Assembly (NCBI GenBank): GCA_963742405.1
Contig: CAVUMB010000008.1
Location: forward strand, 62,001 to 126,000
Direction of reading: 5' to 3'
DNA length: 64,000 nt
DNA from: JAGVSR01 sp963742405
GTDB lineage: Bacteria; Pseudomonadota; Alphaproteobacteria; Rhizobiales; Hyphomicrobiaceae
Each line of letters opens with the position of its first letter. Positions within the stretch are counted from its first letter, which is position 1. Shown here piece by piece: positions 18,340 through 28,683 of the stretch. Below the pieces are notes generated by a model. That model was given only the letters and a program-made list of their open reading frames with translations, ran no database searches and was not told the origin of the DNA. Position numbers and translations under genes: made by a program.

Positions 18340-19695
18340 ATGATTGCCACCCGACGCTCACTGCTGACCGGCACAATTGGACTCGGTGCAGCCGCCGCTG
18401 CGACGGCCGCCGCGCACGCCGGTCCGCGCGGTGACGAGGCCTTGCCCGGATCGGCTGCGGACCATGCACTCCTCCCGAACGCCGACGGCGACCAGACGGC
18501 CACTGTGCAAGACTTGATTGATCGCGCCGCGGCGGAGCGGCGGCCCGTCCTGCTGCCAGCCGGGGTGTTGCGGACCGGACCTCTCACGCTTTATCCCGGC
18601 ACGGCGCTCATCGGCGCGCGTGGGCTGACGACGCTTGAATTCAGTGGCGGGAACGCACTTCTTATCGCCAACAAGAGTGATGGGATTCGTCTCCAGGACC
18701 TTGTTCTTGATGGTGCGAGCCGGGCGCTCGAAGCGGACGAAGACGCGGCTCTCGTCCGCTTCTCCGATTGTGCAAATCTGCGGATCACAAATGTCACCGT
18801 CCGCCGCTCGCTCGCCAACGGCGTGACGCTGCTACGTTGCAGTGGGAAAATTTGCAATTCCAGCATCGAGCAGGTTCTGCTCGCGGGCCTGCGCAGTATC
18901 GACGCCACGGGAATTGAGATTGCGCATAACGACATCTCGGACTGTCGCAACAACGGCATCCAAGTGTGGCGCACGACGGCCGGCGAAGACGGCACGCGTG
19001 TATCAGCGAACCGGATTGCGCGGATCGAAGCCAGGGGCGGGGGAACGGGAGAGAACGGCAACGGCGTCAATGTCTTTCGCGCCGGCGGAGTCCTGGTGAC
19101 GGGCAACCGGATCACGGACTGCGTTTATTCGGCCGTACGTGGGAATGCTGCATCCAACTTTCAAATTCTTGGTAATTCGGCGCAGCGGATTGGCGAAGTG
19201 GCACTCTATGTCGAGTTCGGATTCGAGGGTGCGATCGTTGCAAACAATCTCGTTGACGGCGCGGCAACCGGCATTTCGGTCACCAACTTCAACGAGGGCG
19301 GTCGGCTCGCCGTCATCGAAGGCAACCTCATTCGCAATCTTCATCGGCGCGAGAAGGAGGCCATCGACAAGCGCGGTGAAGGTATCGCAGTGGAAGCAGA
19401 CACAATCGTGTCCGGCAACGTCGTGGAAGGCGCGCCGACGTGCGGGATCATGGTCGGCTGGGGCCGCTATATGCGCAACTGCCTCGTGACGCAGAACATC
19501 ATTCGAGACGCTGGTAGCGGTATCCTCGTATCATCCGACGTCGAGGCGGGTGCCTGTCTCATCGCCGCCAATATGATCACAGGCGCGAAGAACGGCGCGA
19601 TCCGCGCGATGACGATGGGGCGTGCCGAGGGGCCCGATCTGGCCCAGCCGTCAGCAGATGCGCGGATCAAGATTTTGGACAACATGGTCAGTTGA
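18340..19695 (+). CDS. Tat-exported right-handed parallel beta-helix repeat protein (TIGR03808 type)
   Basis: A 451-residue protein beginning MIATRRSLLTGTIGLGAAAAA, a clear Tat signal. The rest is a parallel beta-helix of the pectate-lyase-like kind, with recurring N-rich turns such as GIEIAHNDISDCRNNGIQVW, VLVTGNRITDCVYSAVRGN, AIVANNLVDGAATGISV and LVTQNIIRDAGSGILVSS. It matches the twin-arginine-translocated repeat family TIGR03808 as I know it; no activity is established for that family. Periplasmic or surface polysaccharide binding or lysis is possible. It converges with the gene at 19706 across 10 bp. Confidence 0.85.
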   Translation: MIATRRSLLTGTIGLGAAAAATAAAHAGPRGDEALPGSAADHALLPNADGDQTATVQDLIDRAAAERRPVLLPAGVLRTGPLTLYPGTALIGARGLTTLEFSGGNALLIANKSDGIRLQDLVLDGASRALEADEDAALVRFSDCANLRITNVTVRRSLANGVTLLRCSGKICNSSIEQVLLAGLRSIDATGIEIAHNDISDCRNNGIQVWRTTAGEDGTRVSANRIARIEARGGGTGENGNGVNVFRAGGVLVTGNRITDCVYSAVRGNAASNFQILGNSAQRIGEVALYVEFGFEGAIVANNLVDGAATGISVTNFNEGGRLAVIEGNLIRNLHRREKEAIDKRGEGIAVEADTIVSGNVVEGAPTCGIMVGWGRYMRNCLVTQNIIRDAGSGILVSSDVEAGACLIAANMITGAKNGAIRAMTMGRAEGPDLAQPSADARIKILDNMVS

Positions 19696-19705
19696 TCGTG
19701 CGCAG

Positions 19706-20359
19706 TCAGCCGGGTGGCGTTGCCGCGATGACCTTCAACAGTGCGCTGTCCTTGGCGATCTGAGCGACGTCCTGGCACTGCGCCTTGGTGGCGGCCGTAC
19801 ATTCGATCGTCACCGTATAGGGTACGCCGAACCGGGTGACGGTGTATTCCGCGATCGAGCCTTCCATGCCCTCTTCGTCTGCACCGTCGAAGACAGAAAC
19901 TTCGGGGCCGGCCGACGCGGCAGCGCCGGGTGCGGTCGTCGGATAAATGGGATAATCGGCCGCGAAGGTGTGCTGCACGCGCAGATCCGCTGCCACGCTG
20001 ACAGAAACGTCACCGTAAGTGTCGACAATCTGGTACCACACGGGGTTGGTTTCATCAGTGTGGACGGCGCGCGTGCCCACGGGCTGCGGACCCAATCCGG
20101 GAAACGAATTCTGAACCAGGCCGGGTGCGCCCTCAAAACCGATGACGGGAAGTTTCACCTTGTCGAGCCGCGACGGAACGGCCGGGGAAAGGCCACGCGC
20201 CGCTTCATCTTTTCTTGCGGCGACGAATGATTAAATCTCTGTGTTCGACCAGTCGACGGAGAGCAGAGTATCGTCGGCAAGCGCCGATGAGCCAGCCGCG
20301 ACAACAGCGGCCGCCGCCGCAATGACTGCGCGATGCGGGCGATAAGGAAGTCTTCGCAC
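19706..20359 (-). pseudogene. Secreted conserved hypothetical protein interrupted by an in-frame TAA
   Basis: A GTG start at 20359 with gagagga 5 bases upstream opens a clean signal peptide (RRLPYRPHRAVIAAAAAVVA, then GSSALADD). After 42 codons an in-frame TAA (20233-20231) interrupts it, yet the same frame resumes at once with SFVAARKDEAARGLSPAVPSRLDK and runs to 19706. The downstream part (VWYQIVDTYGDVSVSVAADLRV, FDGADEEGMEGSIAEYTV, YTVTIECTAATKAQC) looks conserved and well folded. The total of 218 codons fits one exported protein of unknown function. Either the stop is a sequencing substitution or indel pair, or the gene is truly nonsense-mutated. A GTG at 20158 could reinitiate but would give a protein without a signal. 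Confidence 0.65.
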
Positions 20360-20529
20360 GATATCCTCTCTTCGCTGCCACGGTGGCGCAAGCGCCATTT
20401 AGCTCGCTTGGATCGCATCCATCAAGACGCTTGCGTCGCGAGTGTGACCGATATGCGCCACCACTCTCAATCAGCATGACATGACAGTGACCAACAGGGT
20501 CGGCTAGAATGGCCCCATTGGGGGCTTTG

Positions 20530-22956
20530 ATGGCGACAACCGAACCAAACGGAACTGACGTGCCGCCTGCGCCACGCAGCGGCCTGCGCTGGCGATGGGT
20601 TGTCGGCGGTTTGGCTGGGCTTCTCGTTCTGCTGATCGCTAGTCTCACCTTCGCGCCACCGGCGTTCTTCTTCACGGCGCTTCTGCAGCGCAAAGTGCAT
20701 GAACTGACCGGACGCGAATTGACAGTCGAAAGTTCGCACTACGTCTTGCGCGAAATCGTTACGGTCGAGTTGACGGGCGTCGATGTCGGGCGACCGGGAC
20801 GGACCAAGGGAACGTCGCCATTCATGGCGCGGAAGATTACCGCGCGGGTCCCGTTGCGATCAATCCTCAACGGCAATCCAGAAATACTATCGCTCGATCT
20901 CGAGGCACCGGTCGTCAACCTCGTGCGAGACTTGTCCGGTGCCGGGAACTGGCAGTCACCATCGGTGGCCGCCGGTGCGACGGACAACGTCACGGCATTG
21001 CCTGTTCCGCCGACCGCGGTGCACAACGGGACGTTTCTGTACAAGGACGAGGGCAACGGGACCAACCTCAGGCTTGACGCTATCGAGGCGGCGCTCGCGG
21101 CCGATGCGAAATACGGCGGTGCGGCCGCCAAAGGGAGCTTGGCCTACAACAACGAGCCGTTGCGCTTTGATTTTGCCGTGTCGGATGCGGCGGCCGCCCT
21201 GGCGGGGCGGATGACGACGCTGGCGCTGGTTATCGACAGCCGCATCCTGAAAGCGCGGGTGTCGGGGCAAGGCGCCATCGGCGAGGCACCCATGCTAGCA
21301 GGGGAAATCGATGCAACAAGTCCGTCGGCACGCGAACTGGCACAGTGGCTCGGGTTCGGTAACAGCATGCCGGCGACATCTGGAGCCCTCGCCTTCAAGG
21401 CACAAGTCGAGCCGGACGCTGCGGCGGCGCACGCGACGGGGACGCTCGACCTGCGAGATGCTCCGCTGAACTACGACCTGACACTGGCGAGCTTGCGTGA
21501 AGTCATGGCCGGCCGATCGACCGGTCTGAAAGGTTCGATTGCGGGGCAAGGCGTTGCGGCCGGTCTCGACGGCGCGGTCAATCTCGGGCCGGAGACATCG
21601 TACTCCGGGGCCGTTTCCGTCAAAGCAGAGGCAATCGGAACACTCGCTGGAAAGCTTGGGATTACTCATCCCGCCCTTACTGCTCTGGGGTCCGGGCAAC
21701 TGCAAGGAACGGTCGCGGCGCGTGCAGGTAAGATTTCGCTGTCAGACACGACGTTCAATGCTGACGGGCGCACGGGCGAGTTCAATGGCGATCTTGCATT
21801 TGACGGGCCGCGACCGCGTGTCAGCGGCCGATTGACGTTATCGCGGCTCGATCTCGACGCGCTCCTTGGTCGATCTCAGCCGGCCTCTCCGGCTGCGGTG
21901 CTGGAGAGCGCAGCGGACGATGACGGGTTCGCAACGACGTTCGATGTTCTGGCTGCCGAACTCGATGCCATCGAGAAGCCGCCTGCCGCTTTCGTGTCAG
22001 GAAACGCTGCCGTGCCGGAAGGTTTAGCCACCGAAAAGTCGTGGAATACGGCGCCGATCGATCTCAAAGCGTTGCGATCGGCCGATCTGGATCTCGACGT
22101 AACGGTGGCAAGCTTGAGGTTCGGCCAAATCCCGCTGGCCGACGCGCATGTGAAGGCAAACCTCACCAACGGTGAGCTTGCCGCCAACATCGAAACAATC
22201 GCCATCGGCCAAGGCACCGGCTCGGGTACCATCGAGCTGAAGGCACGCGGTGCCGCGCATGAAGCGGCGGTCGGCCTGAAGCTCGTCAACGTCGATGCCG
22301 AACCCATCAGCACTGAACTGGCCGGCAAGCCGCTGCTTGAGGGAACATCCACGGTCGACATCAACATGCGAGCGACGGGGCGGTCAGTGGCAGATCTCGT
22401 CTCGACGCTCGACGGCAAGGCGCGCATCGACATGAAGAAGGGCCAGCTGCGCGGGTGGGACATCGGCGCCATGGTGGCCGAGCTTTGGAATTACAAAGGT
22501 TGGGGCTATACGCGCTCGCGCAGCACACCGGTCGATCAATTGACGGCCAATTACACGATCAAGGCGGGCACGATCCAATCGACACCGGATTTGACCCTGC
22601 GCGGGCCGACAGCGGGATTGCGCTCGGTTGGAAATGTCGTCGTGCCGCGCCGTCTCATCGATCAGACGGTCGATGTGCAGAACCTGCTGTTCAACATCGT
22701 GATCAAAGGCGACTGGACGAAGAAGTTGTGGATCGGACCGACCTTTCTGAGCGGCGTGCAGCCGTCGCCGGGAGCGGCGCTTGAGGCAACAAGCCAGACC
22801 GCGCTGCCTGCCGCTGTGCTGCCGGTTGCACTGCCGCCCGCGCTGGCGGCGCGAATTGGAACCATCCTCTCGGATACGGCGACGGCATCGCGTCTGACGG
22901 CGCAGCAGAAGCAAATGCTGGAGGCGTTCGTCAACGGAGCGCGGCCGGCGACGTGA
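20530..22956 (+). CDS. AsmA-like envelope protein
   Basis: An 808-residue AsmA-family protein (808 codons from the ATG at 20530). It has a short cytosolic N-terminus, one membrane helix (about 22-46, WVVGGLAGLLVLLIASLTFAPP), then a very long periplasmic beta-rich region. The C-terminal AsmA-type module shows VDINMRATGRSVADLVSTLDGKA, KKGQLRGWDIGAMVAELW and the terminal GLRSVGNVVVPRRLIDQTVDV. AsmA/TamB-like proteins are bridge-like lipid carriers or assembly factors between inner and outer membrane, and the periplasmic repeats here fit that. The start at 20530 has a ggggg Shine-Dalgarno; 20509 is an alternative ATG. The M23 gene follows after 134 bp. Confidence 0.85.
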   Translation: MATTEPNGTDVPPAPRSGLRWRWVVGGLAGLLVLLIASLTFAPPAFFFTALLQRKVHELTGRELTVESSHYVLREIVTVELTGVDVGRPGRTKGTSPFMARKITARVPLRSILNGNPEILSLDLEAPVVNLVRDLSGAGNWQSPSVAAGATDNVTALPVPPTAVHNGTFLYKDEGNGTNLRLDAIEAALAADAKYGGAAAKGSLAYNNEPLRFDFAVSDAAAALAGRMTTLALVIDSRILKARVSGQGAIGEAPMLAGEIDATSPSARELAQWLGFGNSMPATSGALAFKAQVEPDAAAAHATGTLDLRDAPLNYDLTLASLREVMAGRSTGLKGSIAGQGVAAGLDGAVNLGPETSYSGAVSVKAEAIGTLAGKLGITHPALTALGSGQLQGTVAARAGKISLSDTTFNADGRTGEFNGDLAFDGPRPRVSGRLTLSRLDLDALLGRSQPASPAAVLESAADDDGFATTFDVLAAELDAIEKPPAAFVSGNAAVPEGLATEKSWNTAPIDLKALRSADLDLDVTVASLRFGQIPLADAHVKANLTNGELAANIETIAIGQGTGSGTIELKARGAAHEAAVGLKLVNVDAEPISTELAGKPLLEGTSTVDINMRATGRSVADLVSTLDGKARIDMKKGQLRGWDIGAMVAELWNYKGWGYTRSRSTPVDQLTANYTIKAGTIQSTPDLTLRGPTAGLRSVGNVVVPRRLIDQTVDVQNLLFNIVIKGDWTKKLWIGPTFLSGVQPSPGAALEATSQTALPAAVLPVALPPALAARIGTILSDTATASRLTAQQKQMLEAFVNGARPAT

Positions 22957-23090
22957 TGGTGGCGCGAGACGCATCGGCCGCTGTAGGCGGTGCGTTGCGG
23001 GACATGGATTGATTGGGCATAAGTTGCACGGGGACGAAAACCGGACCGCGATTGATAGAGCGGTTCGGAGGCGGACAGGGGGAAGTTGTC

Positions 23091-24556
23091 GTGGCGTTTC
23101 GTCAAACCGCAATCCGTAAAGTGAGCGCCGTCGTTTTTCTCGTGTGCGCGCCGGTCCTATGCGCAGTCACATCCGCGAACGAGACGACGCGCGTGGCGCT
23201 CGCCGGTCGTGATCTGATGGCCCATGCCGTCGTGCAGGGACTTGGCGCACACGCACCGCTTCAGCCATCGCAGCGGCGCTTCGACAGTGTGCCGGCGTGT
23301 CTGTCCGATGCTGCAGCTGCAAAAGTTCCGGAGGCGGCCCGGCTGCAATTGGCCAAATGTCAGTTGACGCCTGCGCCGGAACCTGCGCCCGAACCCACGC
23401 CCAGCCCGACACCCACTCCCGGTCCGGCGCCCGAACCGGCGAAGCCGCAGTTTGCCTATTATCCGCCAGGCGACGTGTGGGAGAAGGACAAGGGCCGCGG
23501 ACGGACCAACGACCGGTTCGTCTATCTGCCCGAGATCATTTTTCCGCTGAAGCTTGGCGACGGCCGCTATCCGCACATGAATTCGCAAATCTGGGGCTAT
23601 GGCGGCGGCGGATGGGGCGGCAAAGGTGCGGCCGGCGGCAGCGAAAGCGACCGGCGCAATTTCGATCCCATGCAACAGCGCGACAATTATTGCGAGGTAC
23701 GCGGGTGGTCGATGCCGCTGTGCCCTGCGGGCGCTGGCCACCAGGGTCAGGACATCCGCCCGCCGACTTTCAAAGATAACGCTTGGGAGGCGGTGGCCGT
23801 CGTCGACGGCACCATCACCAACGTGACCAAGAATACGACCGTTCAGCTCAAGGCCAAGGACGGGACCGACTACTTTTATCTCCACATGCATCCGAGCTCG
23901 ATCGTCGTGAAGGCGGGACAATCGGTCAAGCAGGGGCAAGTGCTGGGCAAGGTCTCGAAGTACATGAATGGCTCGCCTTCGACGAGCCTGCACTTGCACT
24001 TCCAGGCGCGCCAGACGATCAAGGCCGGCAACAAAACCATTACCGCCTATGTGCCGGTGTTCACGTCACTGATTGCAGCGTTACGGCGAGACAAGGGGCT
24101 CGATCCTGGCACCACGGGCGACGGCCTTTTGGTTGTCGATGCGGGATATGAAATCGGGGCCGCTCCCGCGCCGGAACCGCAGCCGGTTCCCGAACCAGCG
24201 CCTTCGCCCGCACCCGCGCCGGTGCCAACTCCTGCGCCGGTGCCAACTCCAGAACCGGCCCCCCCTGCTCCGGCACCGGTGCCCGAGCCGGCGCCCGCGC
24301 CACAACCTGAACCGGTTCCTGCTCCTATTCCTGAGCCAACACCGGTGCCGCAACCGGCGCCAGCGCCGGCCCCTGAACCACAACCGCGCCCTGCTCCTGC
24401 CCTCCTGCTCCAGTTCCTGCTCCAGTTCCCGAGCCTGTTCCCACGCCTGCTCCGGCTCCCGACCCTGCGCCGGCTCCCGCTCCCGAGGTTGAAAAAGGTT
24501 GGTGGCAGTGGATGAAGGATGGCGTGTCGGGACTTTGGACCAAGTGGCGTAATTAA
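23091..24556 (+). CDS. M23 metallopeptidase (LytM type) with Pro-Ala linkers and a Trp-rich C-terminus, frameshifted in the repeat
   Basis: Secreted zinc endopeptidase, probably acting on peptidoglycan cross-bridges. A GTG at 23091 with aggggga upstream gives a signal peptide (AFRQTAIRKVSAVVFLVCAPVLCAV). After an N-terminal helical part and a first Pro/Ala/Thr linker comes the M23 domain with HQGQD (about residue 216), YFYLHMHPSS and LHLHFQ (about 301). A long PAP-type linker follows. Inside it, near 24399, the frame is lost; the frame one base back continues the same P-A-P-V-P pattern and ends EVEKGWWQWMKDGVSGLWTKWRN, stop 24554-24556. One lost base in the repeat explains this. The other frame would end in an unnatural Leu/Arg-rich tail at 24515. 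The next gene begins 30 bp downstream. Confidence 0.85.
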
Positions 24557-24585
24557 TGGCCGTCGTGCCCCGAAGAGGTGATGTT

Positions 24586-27500
24586 ATGACCGCCCGCTTC
24601 ACGTTTCTGACTGCGGCCCTCGTGGCGGCACTGGTTTGCCCCGGTGCGGCGCTGGCGCAGAAGCAGGACTACAACAATCTAAAAAACATCCTCGAAGACA
24701 AATTCGAGCCGGGCGGGGGATCAAAGCCGGTTCCGGACAGCTTGACGCGCTCCCCGTCTCCGCAAGCGCCGGTGCAGAAGCCCAACGACTTCGAGTATGT
24801 GAAGCCCGACGCCGAGGGCTTGAAGCGGAAACGCGAGGGCGGCTCCGACGGCTGGTACGACAGCATCAAAAAGAAAGTGTGGGGGGGCAAGTCGTCGTCG
24901 CTTCTGCCGTTCAGTTCACCGGCGTTGGCCGGCGGGCTGGGGGAGGCAGGTCGCAACGCGCCGGCGACGGCCTCGACCACCGTGCTGCGCGCCGCCGACG
25001 TGCCGGTCGCCAAGAAGAACAGCTACATGATCCAGCTGAAGCCGAGTGTCACGGAACAGCAGATCCAGGCACTTTTGAAAAAATACGACCTCACGATCAC
25101 CAAGGTTATCGGCGAACTGGGCGTCATCACCGTCGAACAGAATAATCCCGCGCCGAGCCGAAATCTGGAAAGCGCCGCCCCACAACAGAAGCTTGAGACC
25201 ATCCTCGATCCGCCGCTCGTTCAGGCCCTGCGCAAGGAGCCGACGGTCGGCGCTGCGTTCGTCGACAGTCTCATCGGCACCAAATCGCTGCCTAAGCCGT
25301 CGGGTGCGGAGATCAAGATCGGCGACAAGTCCTATGCATGGCGATGGCAGCCGGGCGAGACACCGGATGGAAACTGGGGCTTAAAGGCCATCCATATGCC
25401 GGCCATGTGGTCGCTGATCGAGCGCAACCGGGCGGCGCACCCCGACGCAAAGCGACCGACCATCGGAATCATCGATGTCGGCTTCACGGAGAATGCCAAC
25501 GTCAAATATACGCTCGCGCGCGGCGCCTATCGTCCGCCTCTCGTCCGGCCCGACTGCGAAACCAACCACGGCACGCATGTCGCCGGCATTATCGGAGCCA
25601 AGCAGGGTGCCGCGCCCGGTATCGACGGCATCGTTCCCGATCCCGATTTAGAAGCCGTCGCGATCGCTGCGGAATTCATCGGCGAGCGCGAAAATCTCGA
25701 TGCCGATCTAAGCTGGCAGGCGCAGGCCATGCTGTTCTCAGATGTTTTGAAGAACACGATGGTCTATCTGACGAACAACATCAAACGGGGCGGCAACCTG
25801 CGCGTCCTCAACGTCAGCCTTGCCTATAATTTTGTCGCACGCGGCGTACTCGGCGACGCCGATCCCAACGATGTCGAAGGTCTGAAGCTGCACATCGCCG
25901 ATCAGGCGAGCGTCATTCGAACGATGGCGCAGCTCGTGGAAAACGAGGTGCTGTTCGTCGTGGCCGCGGGCAACGACAGCGAGGGATTGGACAAACCACT
26001 CGCCGCCCGGTGGGCCTCGCCGTTCGCCTGGGCCGGCACTTACGCTTGGACCAGCGGCGACCCAGTGCGTAACATCGTCGTCGTCGAAGCGACGGGACGG
26101 GACGGCAAACGGGCCAGTTTCTCCAACAGCGGCGGGCATGTCTCGGCGCCCGGCGTTGACATCATGAGCACGCTCGGAAGTACAACGTCGCCGTTCGGTG
26201 TCTGCTCGGGAACATCGCAGGCAGCGCCCCACGTTACGGCACTTGCGGGCCTGCTTTTCGAATTGGCTCCGGAGAAAACGCCCGAGGAGATCATCGCCGC
26301 GCTCAAGGAGAGCGGAGTTCCGGCTGCCGGCGACGAGATCCGTGCGCCGCGCATCGACGCGATCGGTGCGGCGGCATGCCGTTTCGGAGGCCGTTCGCAA
26401 TCGCCTGGCAGACGTGGATGGCAACGGGACCGTCGATGCGGCCGACATTCGCTTCTTTGCGCGCAGCCTTGCTGCCATCGAAACCGCCGCATCCACGGAG
26501 GCTGCGTTCAGCGAAGATCTCAACGGCGATGGCGTGGTCGATGACAACGAATGCTACTTTCCCGCGCATCGATCTCAACGGCGACGGGCAAGCGACCGTG
26601 CGCGAAGCCATGGCCGCCCGTGTGCCGTTCCTGAAATCGGACCTCGCGCCGATCGAAATCGCATGGGGCGAAAGTGCCGACACATTGAAATCAGCGTTGA
26701 CGGAGACCGGGCTCAGCGCGCGCATCGCCCACAGCCTTGTCGCTTCGGCGGATGATGCGAAAGCGGAAGCACCGACCAAATGCCGGCGCAAGGATGGAGC
26801 GGTTATCGCCGCGCTCGGCCTACCCACCGGCGCGGACGTTGGACCGGCCACCGTGACGGAGGGCGTCGTTCGAGGCGTGTCGACGGTTGCGGCCGGAGGG
26901 CCGGTGACGGAGGCCGGCACGGTAGCACCCCCGGCGCCTGCCGAAGGTGTGCGCGTCGACGTCGACAAGGGTGTTGAGGACTTGAAGAAGTCTAATCCGG
27001 ATCTCAAGGTTGTCATCAATCCAGCGACCGGCCTGCCGAGCAGCATCAGCGGTTTCAAGCCGGACGCCACTTCACTGACGGCCGGCGCCAGACCGGCCGA
27101 GCAATCCGAAGAAGACACGCGGCGCGTCGTGGAAACCTTCCTGGAGACGAGCGGCATCACGGCCGCGCTGCCGGCGAAGGGGAAAAAGGCAGAGCTGAAG
27201 TACATCGGCCGGCGCAAGGATCCGGATTTTCCGGCGCGGTACATCGCCAATGTGGAACAGCGCGTCAGTGGCGTGAAGGTGTTCGGCTCATCGGCGCGGC
27301 TGACGGTCGAGAACACGCTCGGAGTTACGAAATATCAGGGCTCAACGTCGGCGGCGCAGGTGGACAAGACTGTTCCCGACATCAGCGAAAGCGAGGCGAC
27401 GGCTGCTGCGCGCAAGCGTCTAGCGGATCTCTTGAAAGGCGCGGGGACGGGTGCCGCTCCACCGTTGCCGATGGGCCCCAATCCGCAGACAACGCCCGCC

Positions 27501-28632
27501 ACCGCCGAGGTTGTGGTGTTTGATCCGGCTTTGTTGCGCGCCAACGTTGCCGGCGGGGCACGCCTCGCTTGGCTGGTGTCAATCGACACGTTTCGGCTGT
27601 TCGTTGACGCCAAGAGCGGGGACGTCTTTCACTTCTATCGCGACAAACCGACGGGGTTGATCCGCCGCATCTACGATTCCTCCAACCTGACGGAAACGGC
27701 GGCCATCGTCGACGAGGACGGCAAGGCGAAAGGGCAATCGATCCCGGACGATGCCGAACAGGCGTTCCGCTATACCGGCGCGGTGCGCGACTTCTTCTTT
27801 CTCGTGTTCGGTCGCAATAGTTTCGACGACAACGATCAGGATGGGCCGAACGGTGGTGGTGCGCTGGAAAGCTATGTCCGCTACGGCAGCGTTCGCAACG
27901 CGTACTGGTGCCCGTCGAAATCCTACTACTGTCCAAAGTCGAATGTGATGGTGTTCGGGCCGGGCTATGCGGGCGCCGTCGATATTGTCGCGCACGAGAT
28001 GGTGCACGGGATCATCCAATACGAAGCCAACCTCATCTATTCCGATGAGCCGGGTGCGGTGAACGAAAGCATCGCCGATATCTTCGGCGCGCTCATCGAG
28101 TTCTACGCCAAGTCCGGCAAAGCCAACTGGCTTCTAGGCGAGGACGCACCCGGCTACACAATGGACCGGCCATTGCGGTCACTCGCTAATCCCAATCTTA
28201 CCAATGCCGACGGCACATCGCTCTTCGACAAGAGCCAACCGTATTCATCGGGCAACCGCGGCCAGCCTGATACCTACGGCGACATCGTCACCGCTGCCGA
28301 TCAGATCTGCGCCACAACTTGGCTCAACGACAACGGCTGCGTGCACTTCAACAGCGGTATTCTCAACAAATTCGCGTACCTCATCGGCGAAGGCGGCGAC
28401 GCACCGCGGCACACCGGTGAAGCCGCTGGGGCGGCAGAAACTCGCGCACCTGACCTATCGGACGCTGACCGCTAACCTCAATCAGACGGCAACGCTGGTC
28501 GAGGCGGCCGAAGGATTTCTGCAATCGTGTCTCGACCTGACGCAGAAGAAGGGGTCAGGCTTTACCGAGAGCGATTGCGATCAAGTGCTGGCGGCGCAAC
28601 AAGCCGTAGGGCTCGTGTACGGCAGTTCGTAA
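24586..28632 (+). CDS. Composite secreted protease: subtilisin (S8), EF-hand repeats and thermolysin (M4), with three frameshifts
   Basis: Reconstructed product of about 1,350 residues. Sec signal MTARFTFLTAALVAALVCPG. An inhibitor-I9-like pro-region (YMIQLKPSVTEQQIQALLKKY) precedes the S8 domain, with catalytic Asp in IGIIDVGF, His in NHGTHVAGI and Ser in CSGTSQAAPHV. After about 26385 the next frame carries two calcium loops, DVDGNGTVDAADIRFF and DLNGDGVVDDNECYF; after about 26560 a third frame starts with DLNGDGQATVREAM and continues into an M4 pro-region (VEQRVSGVKVFGSSARLTVEN, an FTP/PepSY pattern) and the thermolysin domain with HEMVH and NESIADIFG (zinc ligands). Near 28420 the frame returns to the first one for GRQKLAHLTYRTLTANL and the true C-terminus. 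Each shift fits one extra base. If the shifts were real, only the subtilisin would be made. Confidence 0.75.
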
Positions 28633-28683
28633 CCGTTCAGGAAGCGGGTCGGGCCGTGAACGCCAAGCAGGGCCGTCATGTGA

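Noticed and set aside
24150..24480. Short-period repeats that could suggest a CRISPR or VNTR
   Set aside because: They are codon-level Pro-Ala repeats in the M23 linker, with no spacers or constant repeat unit.
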